Of a DNA stretch of 7,417 bases, positions 7,368-7,417 are shown in pieces (the first letter of the stretch is position 1; every line of letters begins with the position of its first letter). Under the pieces are notes generated by a model that searched no databases, was not told the origin of the DNA, and worked only from the letters and a program-made list of their open reading frames with translations. The position numbers and the translations under genes were made by a program. This DNA comes from Cytophagales bacterium (GTDB lineage: Bacteria > Bacteroidota > Bacteroidia > Cytophagales > Cyclobacteriaceae). The stretch is taken from NCBI GenBank assembly GCA_003454975.1, contig DMST01000280.1, positions 16,038 to 23,454 of the forward strand, given 5' to 3'.

Positions 7368-7417
7368 TTATTTGGTTAGCTTACGCACCTCATCAGCCAA
7401 GGCTTCCATGGAAGCAT
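7368..7417 (-). CDS. C-terminal end of an unidentified gene upstream of the receptor (5' end beyond window)
   Basis: One minus-strand frame reads ASMEALADEVRKLTK and ends with TAA at 7370-7368, 1 nt before the receptor ATG. The peptide is a plausible amphipathic, charged helix end. Of the other two frames, one stops at 7394-7392 and the other reads a Trp/Cys-rich peptide (MLPWKPWLMRCVS) before its own stop, so this frame is the most protein-like. The tight spacing makes it the likely upstream member of the same operon. Fifteen residues are too few to name a family. The LADEVRKL string resembles chemoreceptor signalling tips, but there it is not C-terminal, so the likeness is probably coincidental. 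Confidence 0.6.
   Translation of the reverse strand, partial: ASMEALADEVRKLTK

Noticed and set aside
7402..7415. Perfect 14-bp palindrome GCTTCCATGGAAGC
   Set aside because: It falls inside the probable 3' coding end of the upstream gene, and has no loop, T run or second copy to suggest an operator or terminator. Chance is the simplest reading.

Overview
The window is a densely packed stretch of a Gram-negative genome, and every gene in it lies on the minus strand. It most likely comes from a member of the Bacteroidota, perhaps a free-living Cytophagales-like lineage; the phylum is fairly safe, the finer placement is a guess. The pointers are a TonB-dependent outer-membrane receptor with a signal peptide ending in A-Q and a C-terminal Phe, starts that lack Shine-Dalgarno sequences and follow A-rich leaders, and a nucleotide-transporter-like protein with fused HEAT repeats, an architecture known from free-living bacteria.

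Read in the direction of transcription (right to left), the layout is: (a) the last 15 codons of an unidentified gene running off the right edge (7417-7368); (b) a 920-residue TonB-dependent receptor with a TPR-like N-terminal extension (7366-4604), starting 1 nt after the previous stop; (c) a 270-residue class I SAM-dependent methyltransferase (4593-3781), whose best start lies 10 nt after the receptor stop; (d) a 1082-residue inner-membrane protein (3776-528), starting 4 nt after the methyltransferase stop, that joins a 12-helix NTT (ATP/ADP translocase-like) module to HEAT-like repeats and a degenerate cyclic-nucleotide-binding fold. Gaps of 1, 10 and 4 nt indicate one operon. A hairpin at 479-506 may close it. 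(e) After 241 bp without a gene, a separate gene begins at 286 and runs off the left edge; it encodes a short secreted or outer-membrane protein with a clear signal peptide.

The operon places an outer-membrane receptor/transporter, a cytoplasmic small-molecule-type methyltransferase and a large inner-membrane transporter/sensor fusion under common expression. This would fit uptake, or sensing and modification, of a specific compound, but no substrate can be read from the sequence. The most unusual item is the NTT-HEAT-cNMP fusion, whose cNMP domain lacks the usual phosphate-binding-cassette residues. I see no tRNA, rRNA, CRISPR array, insertion sequence or transposase.
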